A program made the translations under genes and the position numbers. This document shows, one piece after another, positions 16,739 through 25,776 of a DNA stretch of 64,000 nt (within the stretch, counting starts at the first letter, position 1; each line of letters starts with the position of its first letter). The DNA lies in contig NZ_SUMC01000009.1 of the NCBI RefSeq assembly GCF_005047355.1, positions 1 through 64,000 of the forward strand, in the 5' to 3' direction. This DNA is from Actinacidiphila oryziradicis. Its GTDB lineage: Bacteria; Actinomycetota; Actinomycetes; Streptomycetales; Streptomycetaceae. The notes beneath the pieces are model-generated. The model saw only the letters and a list, made by a program, of their open reading frames with translations, had not been told where the DNA came from and made no database searches.

Positions 16739-18913
16739 ATGCGTTGCATGCTGTTGAGGACCGGTGTGTGCAGCAGTGCCGTCCTGCTCGCACTCGTAAC
16801 GTCGCCCATCGGGGCAATAGCCGCCGAGCAGGCGCCAAGGATCGACCTGAAAGTGCTCGTCGTCGATGACGGGGGCCCGGCCACGGAGGCCATCACCGCC
16901 GAACTCGAATCGGCCGGTACCCCGTACACCAGGATCGACCTGGCCGACAGCGGGCGGCCACAGATCAACACCGCGTTCCTCAGCGACACCGTCAGCGGCC
17001 GTCCCAGGGCGAAGTACCAGGCCGTCGTGCTGCCGAACGACAATCCGTTCGGGGCCGGCTCCGCGGAGATGGCGGCACTGGCCACCTTCGAGAAGAGCTT
17101 CGGCATCCCGCAGGCCGACGCCTACACCTACGCCCGGCCCGAGGTCGGGCTGAACTACGCGCAGTCGCCGGGATACATCGGCTCGCTCGACGGCACCACC
17201 GCTCAGGTGACGTCCGCCGGGAAGGCCGGGCCGTTCGGCTACCTCGGCGGCAGAGTCCCCTTCGAGGACAACGCGCCCGACGTGTCCGAGAGCTACGGCT
17301 ATCTGGCCGTGCCGCTCGCCCAGCAGCAGCCCGGGGCAACGTTCACCAGCTATGTGGACGCCCCGATCCCCGGCAGCTCCGAGCGCGGCTCGCTCATCGG
17401 CGAGTACGCCCACGACGGCCGCCGGGAACTGGTCATCAACTTCGTCTACAACCAGTACCAGCAGCAGTACCGGCTGGTCGCCCGGGGCATCGTCGAGTGG
17501 CTCACCCAGGGCATCCACCTGGGCGCCGACCGCAACTACTTCGCGGTGAACGTCGACGATGTCTTCCTCGCCGACGACCGGTGGAACACCACGCTCAACT
17601 GCACCCCGGGCGACGTGGACTGCACCCCCGGCGGGGGCGCCACCCCCGACCCGATCCGGATGACGGCGGCGGACGCCCAGTACGCAAAGCAGTGGTCCCA
17701 GAGCCACGGGCTGACCCTGGACATGGTGTTCAACGGCGGCGGCAGCGAGCTCTACAAGACGGACAACAACGGCGCCGACCCGACAGCGGACCAGCTCGTC
17801 GCCGACAAGAGCGCCTTCCGATGGGTCAACCACACCTACGAGCACCCGTTCTTGGGCTGCGTCCAGGATGTCAGCGTGGTGCCCTGGAAGTGCTCCACCG
17901 ACGCAAGCGGAAAGGTGCAGTGGGTAAGCCAGGCCGACATCACCTCGCAGATCACCAAGAACCGTGACTGGGCCAAGGGCAAGGGTCTCGCCCTCGACAA
18001 CACGGAACTGGTCACGGGTGAGCACTCCGGCATGAGGGTGCTGCCCCAGCAGCCGGACGACAACCCCAACCTGGGCCCGTCCCTCACCTCAACCGGCGTG
18101 AAATGGCTGGCCAGCGACAACTCGCGGGACCCTCAGCAGCGCCAGGTCGGACCCTCCCTCACCGTGCCGCGCTTCCCGATGAACGTCTACTACAACGCCG
18201 GCCGCGCGGCTGAGGAAGTGGACGAGTACAACTTCGTCTACACCAGCAAGGCCAACGGCGGAAGCGGCGTCTGCGAGGGCTCCTCGACCACCACCTGCCT
18301 GAGCGCGCCGCTGGACCCGGCGACCGGCTACACCTCGTACATCGTCCCGTTGGAGAGCCGCATCGCTCTCGGGCACGCGCTGGCCAACGACCCGCGGCCG
18401 GACTTCATCCACCAGTCGAACCTCGCCGAGGACCGCATCGCCTACCCGGTGCTGGAGAAGATCCTGGGTGACTACGCAGGCCTCTTCGCCGGCAACACCC
18501 CGCTGGTGAACCTGCGGCTGAAGGACATCGGGACCGAGCTGAAGAACCGCGCCGCCTGGGCCACCGCCGTGAAGAACAACCAGGTCACCGCCTACCGGAT
18601 CGGCAACACGGTCACCATCAGCACGCCGAGCGGTACGCAGACCACCGCGACCATGCCTGCCGGAACCACCCAGAAACAGCTGCTCGGCAGCACGGCCTTC
18701 GGCACCGCCTACGCCGGGCAGTTGTCCGGCTGGACCAGCCCCGGCACGCTGCAGAGCTCGATCACCCTCCAGCTGACCACGCAGGCCACGCCCGCGACCG
18801 TCACCGCCACCGGAACCGTCAAGGTCGCGGCCCCGGCAAAGGCGCTGCCCGTGCCCAACGGCGTCGCCAACCCCGTTCCGGCGGGCCCCGGTGACACCGC
18901 GAGCCAGGGCTGA
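16739..18913 (+). CDS. Secreted polysaccharide-deacetylase-like protein (first gene of Pel-like cluster)
   Basis: 724 residues with a Sec signal peptide (cleavage probably near AIAAEQ). The N-terminal domain begins LKVLVVDDGGPATEAITAELESAGTPYTRIDL. The central domain has deacetylase-like elements: NVDDVFLADD (Asp pair), HTYEHPF (HxxxH) and TGEHSGM. The C-terminus is beta-rich (ITISTPSGTQTTATMPAGT) with a Pro/Ala tail. The layout recalls the CE4-like deacetylase portion of PelA. The ATG at 16739 follows GGGGGGAG. A PelF-like glycosyltransferase follows 67 bp on. Substrate and activity are inferred. Confidence 0.65.
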   Translation: MRCMLLRTGVCSSAVLLALVTSPIGAIAAEQAPRIDLKVLVVDDGGPATEAITAELESAGTPYTRIDLADSGRPQINTAFLSDTVSGRPRAKYQAVVLPNDNPFGAGSAEMAALATFEKSFGIPQADAYTYARPEVGLNYAQSPGYIGSLDGTTAQVTSAGKAGPFGYLGGRVPFEDNAPDVSESYGYLAVPLAQQQPGATFTSYVDAPIPGSSERGSLIGEYAHDGRRELVINFVYNQYQQQYRLVARGIVEWLTQGIHLGADRNYFAVNVDDVFLADDRWNTTLNCTPGDVDCTPGGGATPDPIRMTAADAQYAKQWSQSHGLTLDMVFNGGGSELYKTDNNGADPTADQLVADKSAFRWVNHTYEHPFLGCVQDVSVVPWKCSTDASGKVQWVSQADITSQITKNRDWAKGKGLALDNTELVTGEHSGMRVLPQQPDDNPNLGPSLTSTGVKWLASDNSRDPQQRQVGPSLTVPRFPMNVYYNAGRAAEEVDEYNFVYTSKANGGSGVCEGSSTTTCLSAPLDPATGYTSYIVPLESRIALGHALANDPRPDFIHQSNLAEDRIAYPVLEKILGDYAGLFAGNTPLVNLRLKDIGTELKNRAAWATAVKNNQVTAYRIGNTVTISTPSGTQTTATMPAGTTQKQLLGSTAFGTAYAGQLSGWTSPGTLQSSITLQLTTQATPATVTATGTVKVAAPAKALPVPNGVANPVPAGPGDTASQG

Positions 18914-18980
18914 CCGTGAGTCACGGGGATTCAGGGGATCTTGAGCACCGCAGGAACCTCGGGGGAGGACCAACCGCACC

Positions 18981-20576
18981 ATGGAAGTAATCCGGGACAC
19001 GCCGCCGTTCGGTACGACCCGCGTCACCATGCTCACCGAAGGGACGTACCCGCACAGTCACGGCGGCGTGAGCGTGTGGTGCGACCAGCTGCTCCAGGGC
19101 ATGCCCGACATCGACTTCCGGATACTCGCGGTCACCAGCGACGGCCGCGAGCCCCTCACCTGGAAACCGCCGTCGCATGTCAGCAGCCTGGTCTCCATAC
19201 CCACCTGGGGACCGACGCCGGCCGGCCGCGCACCGCGCGGCCGGCGGCTGCGGACCTTCCTCGACACCTACGAGACGTTTCTGCTGGCGCTGCTCGGCGA
19301 AGGCGACGGCTCCGGCACCGGCTCCGATGCCACCGTCCGCCGGCACTTCGCGGAGGGCCTGTACGGGCTCGCGGCGCGGGCCCGGCACGGGGAACTGACG
19401 GCGTCACTTCGCACCGAGGCAGCCGTGCGCACCCTGTGCGCCGTATGGAACCGTCCGCAGGTAGCAGCCCGCGCCGCCCGGCCGACCATGCATGACGCGC
19501 TGACCGCGACCGACCTGCTGGAACACGCACTGCGCCCGCTCGCCGCCGCCCCGCCCCGGGACGGGGTCGCCCACGCCGTCAGCGGGGGGCTCGCGACCCT
19601 CCCGGGCCTGCTGGCCCATCACCTGCACGGCACTCCGCTGCTGCTCACCGAGCACGGCGTGTACCTGCGCGAGCGCTACCTCGGCTACCGCTCCGGCGGC
19701 CATAGCTGGCCGGTGAAAGCGCTGCTGCTCGGCTTCTTCCGGCTGCTGGCGCAGGAGAGCTATGCCCGCGCCGCGCTCATCACGCCGGGAAGCCACTACA
19801 ACCGGAAGTGGGAGGAGCGGGGCGGCACCCCGCCGGACAAGATCCGTACCGTCTACAACGGCGTGGATCCCGCGGTTTTTCCTCCCGCCGGTCCGGAGCC
19901 CGAGACGCCCACCCTGGCCTGGGCGGGGCGGATCGACCCCATCAAGGACCTCGAAACGCTGATCCGGGCCTTCGCCTCGGTGCGGCGGGAGATACCGCAG
20001 GCCCGGCTGCGGCTCTTCGGAGGCACACCGCACGGTGGCGAGGCCTACCGCGAACGCTGCCAGGCGCTCGCACAGGAGCTGGGCATCGCCGACGCCGTGG
20101 CCTTCGAGGGCCGGGTGGAGGACATCCGCGACGCCTACGCTGCCGGCAACGTGGTCATGCTCTCCAGCATCAGCGAGGGCTTCCCGTTCACCCTCATAGA
20201 GGCGATGTCGTGCGGCCGTGCCACCGTCTCCACCGATGTGGGAGGAGTGCGCGAGGCCGTCGGCGAGACCGGGCTCGTCGTGCCCCCGCGAGAACCGGAG
20301 GCGATGGCGCGGGCGGCACTGGAACTGCTGCGTGACCCGCCACGCCGGACACGGATGGGCGAGGCCGCACGACTGAGGGTGATCGAGCAGTTCACTCTCC
20401 GGCACACCATCGACTCCTTCCGCGAGATATACGGTTCGCTCGCCGCCGGCCGCCGCAGTCCGCGCGAGGCGGTCCAGCCAGCCGACCCCTGGGCCGTTCC
20501 CGGCGCCGACCCCCGGGCCGAGCAGTGGCCCCAGGCGCCGGCGGGCCGCGCCCAGCGCGCCGGGGGTGACCGATGA
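18981..20576 (+). CDS. PelF-like GT4 glycosyltransferase
   Basis: 531 residues. The start VTMLTEGTYPHSHGGVSVWCDQLLQGMPDIDFRILAVTS is typical of the DUF3492/PelF N-terminal domain. The GT-B C-terminal half has VYNGVDPAVFPP, AWAGRIDPIKDLETLIRAFA, and the EX7E motif EGFPFTLIEAMSCGRATVSTDVGGVREAVGETG. PelF uses UDP-GalNAc to build the Pel backbone. The donor here is not provable from sequence. The RBS GGGGGAGGA lies before the ATG. The stop overlaps the next gene (ATGA). Confidence 0.82.
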   Translation: MEVIRDTPPFGTTRVTMLTEGTYPHSHGGVSVWCDQLLQGMPDIDFRILAVTSDGREPLTWKPPSHVSSLVSIPTWGPTPAGRAPRGRRLRTFLDTYETFLLALLGEGDGSGTGSDATVRRHFAEGLYGLAARARHGELTASLRTEAAVRTLCAVWNRPQVAARAARPTMHDALTATDLLEHALRPLAAAPPRDGVAHAVSGGLATLPGLLAHHLHGTPLLLTEHGVYLRERYLGYRSGGHSWPVKALLLGFFRLLAQESYARAALITPGSHYNRKWEERGGTPPDKIRTVYNGVDPAVFPPAGPEPETPTLAWAGRIDPIKDLETLIRAFASVRREIPQARLRLFGGTPHGGEAYRERCQALAQELGIADAVAFEGRVEDIRDAYAAGNVVMLSSISEGFPFTLIEAMSCGRATVSTDVGGVREAVGETGLVVPPREPEAMARAALELLRDPPRRTRMGEAARLRVIEQFTLRHTIDSFREIYGSLAAGRRSPREAVQPADPWAVPGADPRAEQWPQAPAGRAQRAGGDR

Positions 20577-21994
20577 ACGCGCCACCGCGTTCCGCACCTG
20601 GCGCCCCGGGGACGGGGAAGCGCGGCGCGCACCGCAGGCAGGACCCCGTCCGGTCCCGCGGCGAGGGCGCCCTGCTGCACCTGACGGCCCCGCCCCGGCA
20701 GCGCCGGCCGTCCTGGTCCGACGACCCGCTCGACGAACTCGCCGAGCGGCTGGCGGACGTGTGCGGGGCGGCCGTTCACCCGGACGAGATCGCCGCCGTC
20801 CTGGAGTCCGACGGGCTGACGCACGAACAGATCACCTCCCGCTACGCCCGACGGGACCTGTTCGATGTCGCCGACGAGCTGTACGCCCGCGTGCCACGCC
20901 GCTTTCCCGACCCGGAGCCGGCGCCGGACCCGTGGCGGACCAGCCCCTGGCGCTGCCTGCTGCGCGGAGTGCTGTTCGGGCTCCCCGGGATCGCCTACGT
21001 CCTGGGCACCGGGCTGCTGCCCGGCCGGCCCGGCGGGCTCGCCGCCTCGGCACTCGTCGCCTGGGGCTGGAACCAGGCGCTGGCCCACCGCGCGTATGTC
21101 CGGCTCGGCACGGGCGGCCGGCGGGCGGCCGCGCGGTGCCTGATGCTCGCAGCCCCGGCCGGGGCTGCGGTCGCGGCAGCCGCACTGCCCGTCGCCGGCG
21201 GGACCGGCGCGGGCCTGGTCTTCGCAGCCGGGCAGGCGCTCTATCTCGCCGCCGCCACCGCGCTGCTCGTCCTGGGGCGCGAGCGGGACCTGCTGCTCGC
21301 GCTCGGGCCGACGGCGGCCGGAGCGCTCTGCGTGCCGCTGTGGGACCCGGGTCCGGTCGCGGTCACCGGGCTCCTGGTCGGCACCGTCGCGGCGGCGGCA
21401 CTGCTGGCGGTGCGGGAGATCGTACGGTCGCTGCGCGCACCGGATTCCCGGGCTCCGGGCCTGCCCCGGCTGGCCGCCTCCGTCCCGTACGGGCTGTTCG
21501 GTCTGGGCTGCGGGGCCCTGACGCTGATGGCCCCGGCAGCGGGCAGATCGGCCGCCATCGTGCTCACGTTGAGCATGGGCGTGGCCGAATGGCTGCTCTA
21601 CCGCTACCGGAGCCTGGCGCTCGCCGCACTGCGGCGCAGCCGGTCCGCCGGGGGCTTCCGGTTCCGGGCGGCCCGCGTGCTGGTGCTGTGCCTGGCCGGA
21701 TACCTGGCGCTGCTCACCGCCCCGGCGCTGGCCACCGGAGCGCCGCTGGGGCCGCTGCTCGCTCTCGGGTCCCTGCTCTGGATCGGCCTGCTGCTCCAGG
21801 CGGCCGGGATCGCCTGGCCGTCGGCCGTGGCGTGCCTCGCCGCCGCCGGGGCGGAGGCGGTCCTGCCGGGCCTGGCCTTGCCGCATCCGGCCCTGGGCCC
21901 GGCGGCCGTCCAGCTGGCGGCCTGCGGCTGCGCGGCGGCGGCACTGCTGGCGGTCGCGTGCACCCGGCTGGGCCGGACCACGGCCCACCGCTGA
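20573..21994 (+). CDS. Polytopic membrane protein coupled to the PelF-like transferase
   Basis: 473 residues. A soluble N-terminal region of about 120 residues contains DDPLDELAERLADVCGAAVHPDEIAAVLESDGLTHEQITSRYARRDLFDVADELYARVP. About 12 hydrophobic segments fill the rest. PelG, the partner of PelF, is also a 12-helix protein of this size, so a polymer-export or flippase role is plausible, but I see no sequence motif that proves homology. The start overlaps the glycosyltransferase stop (ATGA), implying coupled synthesis. Confidence 0.7.
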   Translation: MNAPPRSAPGAPGTGKRGAHRRQDPVRSRGEGALLHLTAPPRQRRPSWSDDPLDELAERLADVCGAAVHPDEIAAVLESDGLTHEQITSRYARRDLFDVADELYARVPRRFPDPEPAPDPWRTSPWRCLLRGVLFGLPGIAYVLGTGLLPGRPGGLAASALVAWGWNQALAHRAYVRLGTGGRRAAARCLMLAAPAGAAVAAAALPVAGGTGAGLVFAAGQALYLAAATALLVLGRERDLLLALGPTAAGALCVPLWDPGPVAVTGLLVGTVAAAALLAVREIVRSLRAPDSRAPGLPRLAASVPYGLFGLGCGALTLMAPAAGRSAAIVLTLSMGVAEWLLYRYRSLALAALRRSRSAGGFRFRAARVLVLCLAGYLALLTAPALATGAPLGPLLALGSLLWIGLLLQAAGIAWPSAVACLAAAGAEAVLPGLALPHPALGPAAVQLAACGCAAAALLAVACTRLGRTTAHR

Positions 21995-22065
21995 CCGGCC
22001 GAGCCGTTACCCCGTAATCCCGTTACCCCATTTGCACCGAACACCGTTCATAGGAGACAGAATCC

Positions 22066-23073
22066 GTGACCTTGTCCGCACCCGTCACCGTCGCCGTCAC
22101 CGGCGCGGAGGGATTCATCGGCTCGCACCTGGTGGAGGCGCTCGTCGCTTCCGGACACCACGTACGCGCCATGGCCCAGTACAACTCCTTCTCCTCCTAC
22201 GGCTGGCTGGAGACCCTGTCGCAGGACGTGATGGACAACGTCGAGGTCGTACTCGGCGACGTACGCGACGCCGGGTCGGTGCACCACCTGCTCACCGGCG
22301 CCGAGGCCGTCTACCATCTGGCGGCCCTGATCGCGATCCCGTACTCCTACCAGGCGCCGCACAGTTACGTGGCCACCAATGTCACCGGAACCCTCAACGT
22401 GCTGGAGGCCGTACGCCGGCTCGGCATCCCGAGGATGGTGCACACCTCCACCAGTGAGACGTACGGCACCGCGCAGACCGTCCCGATCACCGAGGACCAC
22501 CCGATCAACACCCAGTCCCCGTACTCCGCCTCCAAGGCGGGCGGCGACCGGCTCGCCGACGGCTACCACGCGAGCTTCGGCACGCCGGTGGTCACCCTGC
22601 GGCCGTTCAACACCTTCGGGCCGCGCCAGTCCATGCGGGCGGTGATCCCGACCGTCATCGGGCAGGTGGCCGCCGGGACGCGGACCATCGCCCTGGGCGA
22701 CCTGCGGCCCACTCGGGACTTCATGTTCGTGAAGGACACGGCCCAGGCGTTTCTCGCAGTGGGCACCGCGCCCGCCGAAACCGTCGTCGGCCGCACGTTC
22801 AACGCCGGTACCGGTGGCGAGATCGGGATTGGCGCCCTGGTCGCCCTGCTCGGCAAGCTCATGGACGCCGAGTTGGAGGTCCACGAGGACCCGCAGCGCA
22901 TCCGTCCCGCCGCCTCGGAAGTGATGCGGCTGGTCTGCGATGCCTCGCGGCTGCGCGCCGCGACCGGCTGGAAACCGGCCCACAGCCTCCAGGAAGGGCT
23001 GGAGCAGACCGTCGCCTTCTTCTCCGACCCGGCGAACCTCGTCCGCTACAAGACCGCCATCTACAACGTCTGA
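22066..23073 (+). CDS. NAD-dependent nucleotide-sugar epimerase/dehydratase
   Basis: 335-residue extended SDR. The Rossmann motif is [10 protein letters not shown] at about 10-19 and the catalytic YxxxK is in [14 protein letters not shown] (about 147-160), with TSTSETYGT before it. [17 protein letters not shown] and [15 protein letters not shown] support a GDP-mannose dehydratase / UDP-sugar 4-epimerase subfamily. The GTG start has AGGAGA 9 nt upstream. It probably supplies a sugar nucleotide to the exopolysaccharide cluster. Confidence 0.88.
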   Translation: MTLSAPVTVAVTGAEGFIGSHLVEALVASGHHVRAMAQYNSFSSYGWLETLSQDVMDNVEVVLGDVRDAGSVHHLLTGAEAVYHLAALIAIPYSYQAPHSYVATNVTGTLNVLEAVRRLGIPRMVHTSTSETYGTAQTVPITEDHPINTQSPYSASKAGGDRLADGYHASFGTPVVTLRPFNTFGPRQSMRAVIPTVIGQVAAGTRTIALGDLRPTRDFMFVKDTAQAFLAVGTAPAETVVGRTFNAGTGGEIGIGALVALLGKLMDAELEVHEDPQRIRPAASEVMRLVCDASRLRAATGWKPAHSLQEGLEQTVAFFSDPANLVRYKTAIYNV

Positions 23074-23135
23074 CGACCCGTCGCCGACGCCTGACGACGA
23101 CGACTGACAACGACGACCGACAACGGAGTACCACC

Positions 23136-23849
23136 ATGCACGCAGTCATCCTGGCCGGCGGCAAAGGCGTCCGGTTGCGCCCGTACACCACCGCTCTGCC
23201 CAAGCCGCTCGTTCCCATCGGCGACCAGTACGCCATCCTGGAAATCGTGCTGCGGCAACTCGCCAACTCGGGGTTCACCAGCTGCACCATCGCCATCGGC
23301 CACCTCGGGCACATCATTCGCGCCTACGTCGGCGACGGCTCCCAATGGGGCCTGCACGTCAGCTACTCGACCGAGGACAGCCCGCTGGGAACCATGGGAC
23401 CGCTGCTGACCATGCTCGACCGGCTGCCGGAACACTTCCTCGTCATGAACGGCGACATCCTCACCGACCTGGACTTCGGCGAGGTGCTGCGCGGCCACCG
23501 GGCCTCGGACGCGCCGCTGACCATAGCCACGTACTGCCGCAAGGTCAGGATCGACTTCGGCGTCCTCACCACCGACGACCGGCAGGTGGTCGGCTTCACG
23601 GAGAAGCCGACCCTGGACTACCGCGTCTCCATGGGTGTCTACGGACTCTCCCGGTCCGCCCTGGGCGCCTACACCGCCGGGCTGCCGCTCGGATTCGACG
23701 AACTCGTCCTCGACCTGCTCGCCGAGAAAACGCCCCCGGCCGCCCACGAGTTCGACGGCTACTGGCTGGACATCGGCCGCCCGGACGACTACGACCGGGC
23801 CAACGCCGAGTTCGCCACCTACCGCGACCTGCTGCTGAAGGGCGCCTGA
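23136..23849 (+). CDS. Sugar-1-phosphate nucleotidyltransferase
   Basis: 237 residues with the pyrophosphorylase signature [27 protein letters not shown] at the N-terminus, [14 protein letters not shown] (metal-binding Asp) and [19 protein letters not shown]. It activates a hexose-1-phosphate as an NDP-sugar. The base and sugar cannot be assigned. Its stop overlaps the next start (TGATG). Confidence 0.88.
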   Translation: MHAVILAGGKGVRLRPYTTALPKPLVPIGDQYAILEIVLRQLANSGFTSCTIAIGHLGHIIRAYVGDGSQWGLHVSYSTEDSPLGTMGPLLTMLDRLPEHFLVMNGDILTDLDFGEVLRGHRASDAPLTIATYCRKVRIDFGVLTTDDRQVVGFTEKPTLDYRVSMGVYGLSRSALGAYTAGLPLGFDELVLDLLAEKTPPAAHEFDGYWLDIGRPDDYDRANAEFATYRDLLLKGA

Positions 23850-24745
23850 TGCGCATCCTCGTCCTGGGCTCCACCGGGTTCCTGGGCCGGCACATCACGG
23901 AGCACCTGCGCGCCCTGCCGGGCGTGCGGGTGCTCCGCGGCGGCCGCTCCCCGGGCGCCGACCTGCCCGTCGACCTCACCACCGCCACCGTCCCCGCCCT
24001 CGCCGCCGACCTGCACGCGCTGGCCCCGGACGCCGTCGTCAACTGCGCCGGCGCCGTCGGCGGCGGGCCGCTGCGGCTGGCCGAGACCAACGCCCGGGGG
24101 CCCGCCGTACTGTGCGAGGCCCTGAGCGCGGCCGCCCTCCCGGTACGCCTGGTCCATCTGGGATCCGCCGGCGAGTACGGGGCCACCCCCACCGGGCAGG
24201 CGCTCACCGAGGACTCCCCCACCCGCCCGCAGGGCGCCTACGGGGCCACCAAACTGGCCGGTTCCCTCACCGTCGCCGAGGCCGCACTGGATGCCGTCGT
24301 CCTACGGGTCTTCAACCCCCTCGGGCCGGGCTCGCCCGGCGCCAGCCTTCCCGGCCGGCTCGCCGACGAGCTGCGCCGCGCCGGCCCCGACGGCACGGTG
24401 CGGGTCGGCGACCTGTCGGCGTACCGCGACTTCGTCGACGCACGGGACGTGGCGGAGGCCGCCGCCCTCGCCACGACCGCCCCCGGCCCGCTGCCCCGCA
24501 TCCTCAACATCGCCGGCGGCACCGCCACCCGGGCCCGGACGGTCGCGGAAGGCCTGGCCCGGGTCAGCGGATTCCACGGCCGCATCGAGGAGAACGGCAC
24601 CGGTTCCCAGCGCTCGTCGGCCGTCTCCTGGCAGCAGGCGGACATCACAGCCGCCGCCACCGCCCTGGACTGGCGTCCCGAACGGACCCTCACCACCTCG
24701 CTCACCGACCTGTGGACCGCGCGTACCGGGGCGCCCCCGGCATGA
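23849..24745 (+). CDS. NAD-dependent epimerase/reductase (RmlD-like SDR)
   Basis: 298 residues. GSTGFLGRHI is the cofactor loop, VNCAGAVGGG and HLGSAGEYGATPTGQALTEDS precede the catalytic YGATK, and FNPLGPGSPGASLPGRLADEL follows. It looks like a nucleotide-sugar 4-reductase or epimerase. The ATG at 23849 overlaps the previous stop by one base. The end overlaps a 43-codon ORF (ATGA). It is part of the exopolysaccharide operon. Confidence 0.85.
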   Translation: MRILVLGSTGFLGRHITEHLRALPGVRVLRGGRSPGADLPVDLTTATVPALAADLHALAPDAVVNCAGAVGGGPLRLAETNARGPAVLCEALSAAALPVRLVHLGSAGEYGATPTGQALTEDSPTRPQGAYGATKLAGSLTVAEAALDAVVLRVFNPLGPGSPGASLPGRLADELRRAGPDGTVRVGDLSAYRDFVDARDVAEAAALATTAPGPLPRILNIAGGTATRARTVAEGLARVSGFHGRIEENGTGSQRSSAVSWQQADITAAATALDWRPERTLTTSLTDLWTARTGAPPA

Positions 24746-24873
24746 CACCCGGTCAGCTGCCCGCTCCCCGGTACGCCCACGTCGCCGACGGCCCCGGCCA
24801 GCGCACCGTACCGGGTGAGGGGGCGAACCCCGGGGCCGCTGCGCCCCCGGCCGTGACGAGGGGAATCACATGA
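24742..24873 (+). CDS. 43-residue linker ORF overlapping both neighbours
   Basis: The ATG overlaps the upstream stop (ATGA at 24742) and its own TGA overlaps the next ATG (ATGA at 24870), so a ribosome could pass through three frames without release. The peptide is Pro/Ala/Gly-rich (PGQLPAPRYAHVADGPGQ, then PGEGANPGAAAPPAVTRGIT) with no recognisable domain. Third-position GC is high. Either it encodes a real small protein or it is a translational bridge. Confidence 0.45.
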   Translation: MTPGQLPAPRYAHVADGPGQRTVPGEGANPGAAAPPAVTRGIT

Positions 24874-25670
24874 GGCCCAGAATCGTGCCGTTACTCCTGC
24901 TGTCGGCCATGTGCCTGCTGCTCACGAGCTGCGTCGCCGTCCCGGACCGCACCCCGGACGGGCACTCGGCTGCCCGCTGGCAACCGCGCCCCGGCACCGC
25001 CTGGCAGTGGCAGCTCAGCGGCCGGGTCGACACCCGCGTAGCCGTCCCCGTCTACGACATCGACGGCTTCGAGAACAGCGCCGCCGTCGTGGAACGCCTC
25101 CACCGGGACGGCCGCAAAGTCATCTGCTACCTCAACACCGGCGCCTGGGAGGCCTTCCGCCCCGACCACACCGCCTTCCCCGCCTCCGCCCTCGGCCGTA
25201 CCGACGGCTGGAACGGTGAGCGCTGGCTCGACATCCGCCGCCTCTCCCTCCTCCGCCCCATCATGGCTGAACGCTTCGACATGTGCCGCGCCAAGGGCTT
25301 CGACGCCGTCGAGCCCGACCTCCTCGACGCCTACACCAACGACACCGGCTTCCCGCTGACCGCCGCCCACCAGCTCGCCTACAACCGCATGATCGCGGCC
25401 CTCGCGCACGACCGAGGGATGGCGGTCGGCCTCAAGAACGACCTGGAGCAGATCCCCGAGCTGGTCCGCGACTTCGATTTCGCGGTGAACGAGCAATGCG
25501 CGGAGTTCCACGAATGCCCGTCGCTGACGCCCTTCATCAAGGCCGACAAGGCTGTCTTCCACGTGGAGTACAAGGTGCCCAACCACACGTTCTGCCCTCT
25601 GGCCAAGCGCCTCGGTCTCGACTCCATGCGCAAGCGACTCTCCCTGGACGCCTGGCGCAGCGCGTGCTGA
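24870..25670 (+). CDS. GH114-type endo-alpha-1,4-polygalactosaminidase lipoprotein
   Basis: 266 residues with a lipoprotein signal (LLLLSAMCLLLTSC). The TIM-barrel GH114 pattern is clear: VYDIDGFENSAAVVERLHRDGRKVICYLNTGAWE, ERWLDIRRLSLLRPIMAERFDMCRAKGFDAVEPDLLDAYTNDTGF (candidate acidic residues), GLKNDLEQIPELV and FAVNEQCAEFHEC. GH114 enzymes cut alpha-1,4-galactosamine polymers, and the Pel protein PelA carries such a domain. Here it is a separate surface lipoprotein at the end of the cluster. Confidence 0.87.
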   Translation: MRPRIVPLLLLSAMCLLLTSCVAVPDRTPDGHSAARWQPRPGTAWQWQLSGRVDTRVAVPVYDIDGFENSAAVVERLHRDGRKVICYLNTGAWEAFRPDHTAFPASALGRTDGWNGERWLDIRRLSLLRPIMAERFDMCRAKGFDAVEPDLLDAYTNDTGFPLTAAHQLAYNRMIAALAHDRGMAVGLKNDLEQIPELVRDFDFAVNEQCAEFHECPSLTPFIKADKAVFHVEYKVPNHTFCPLAKRLGLDSMRKRLSLDAWRSAC

Positions 25671-25730
25671 CTCCGGCAGCCACGCTTGCCGGTCCCCGGT
25701 GGGGTACTGGCGCGCCGGGGCTCTTGGTAA

Positions 25731-25746
25731 ATTGGTCTATACCACC
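25731..25746. promoter_or_regulatory. DasR-responsive element (dre) before nagB
   Basis: ATTGGTCTATACCACC contains TGGTCTATACCA, one base off the core of the DasR consensus (ACTGGTCTAGACCACT). It lies 31 bp before the nagB start. DasR is the GntR repressor of aminosugar metabolism in Streptomyces, released by glucosamine-6-phosphate. Confidence 0.88.
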
Positions 25747-25776
25747 AATGACCCTCTCCGGATCGGCAGGCCCAGT

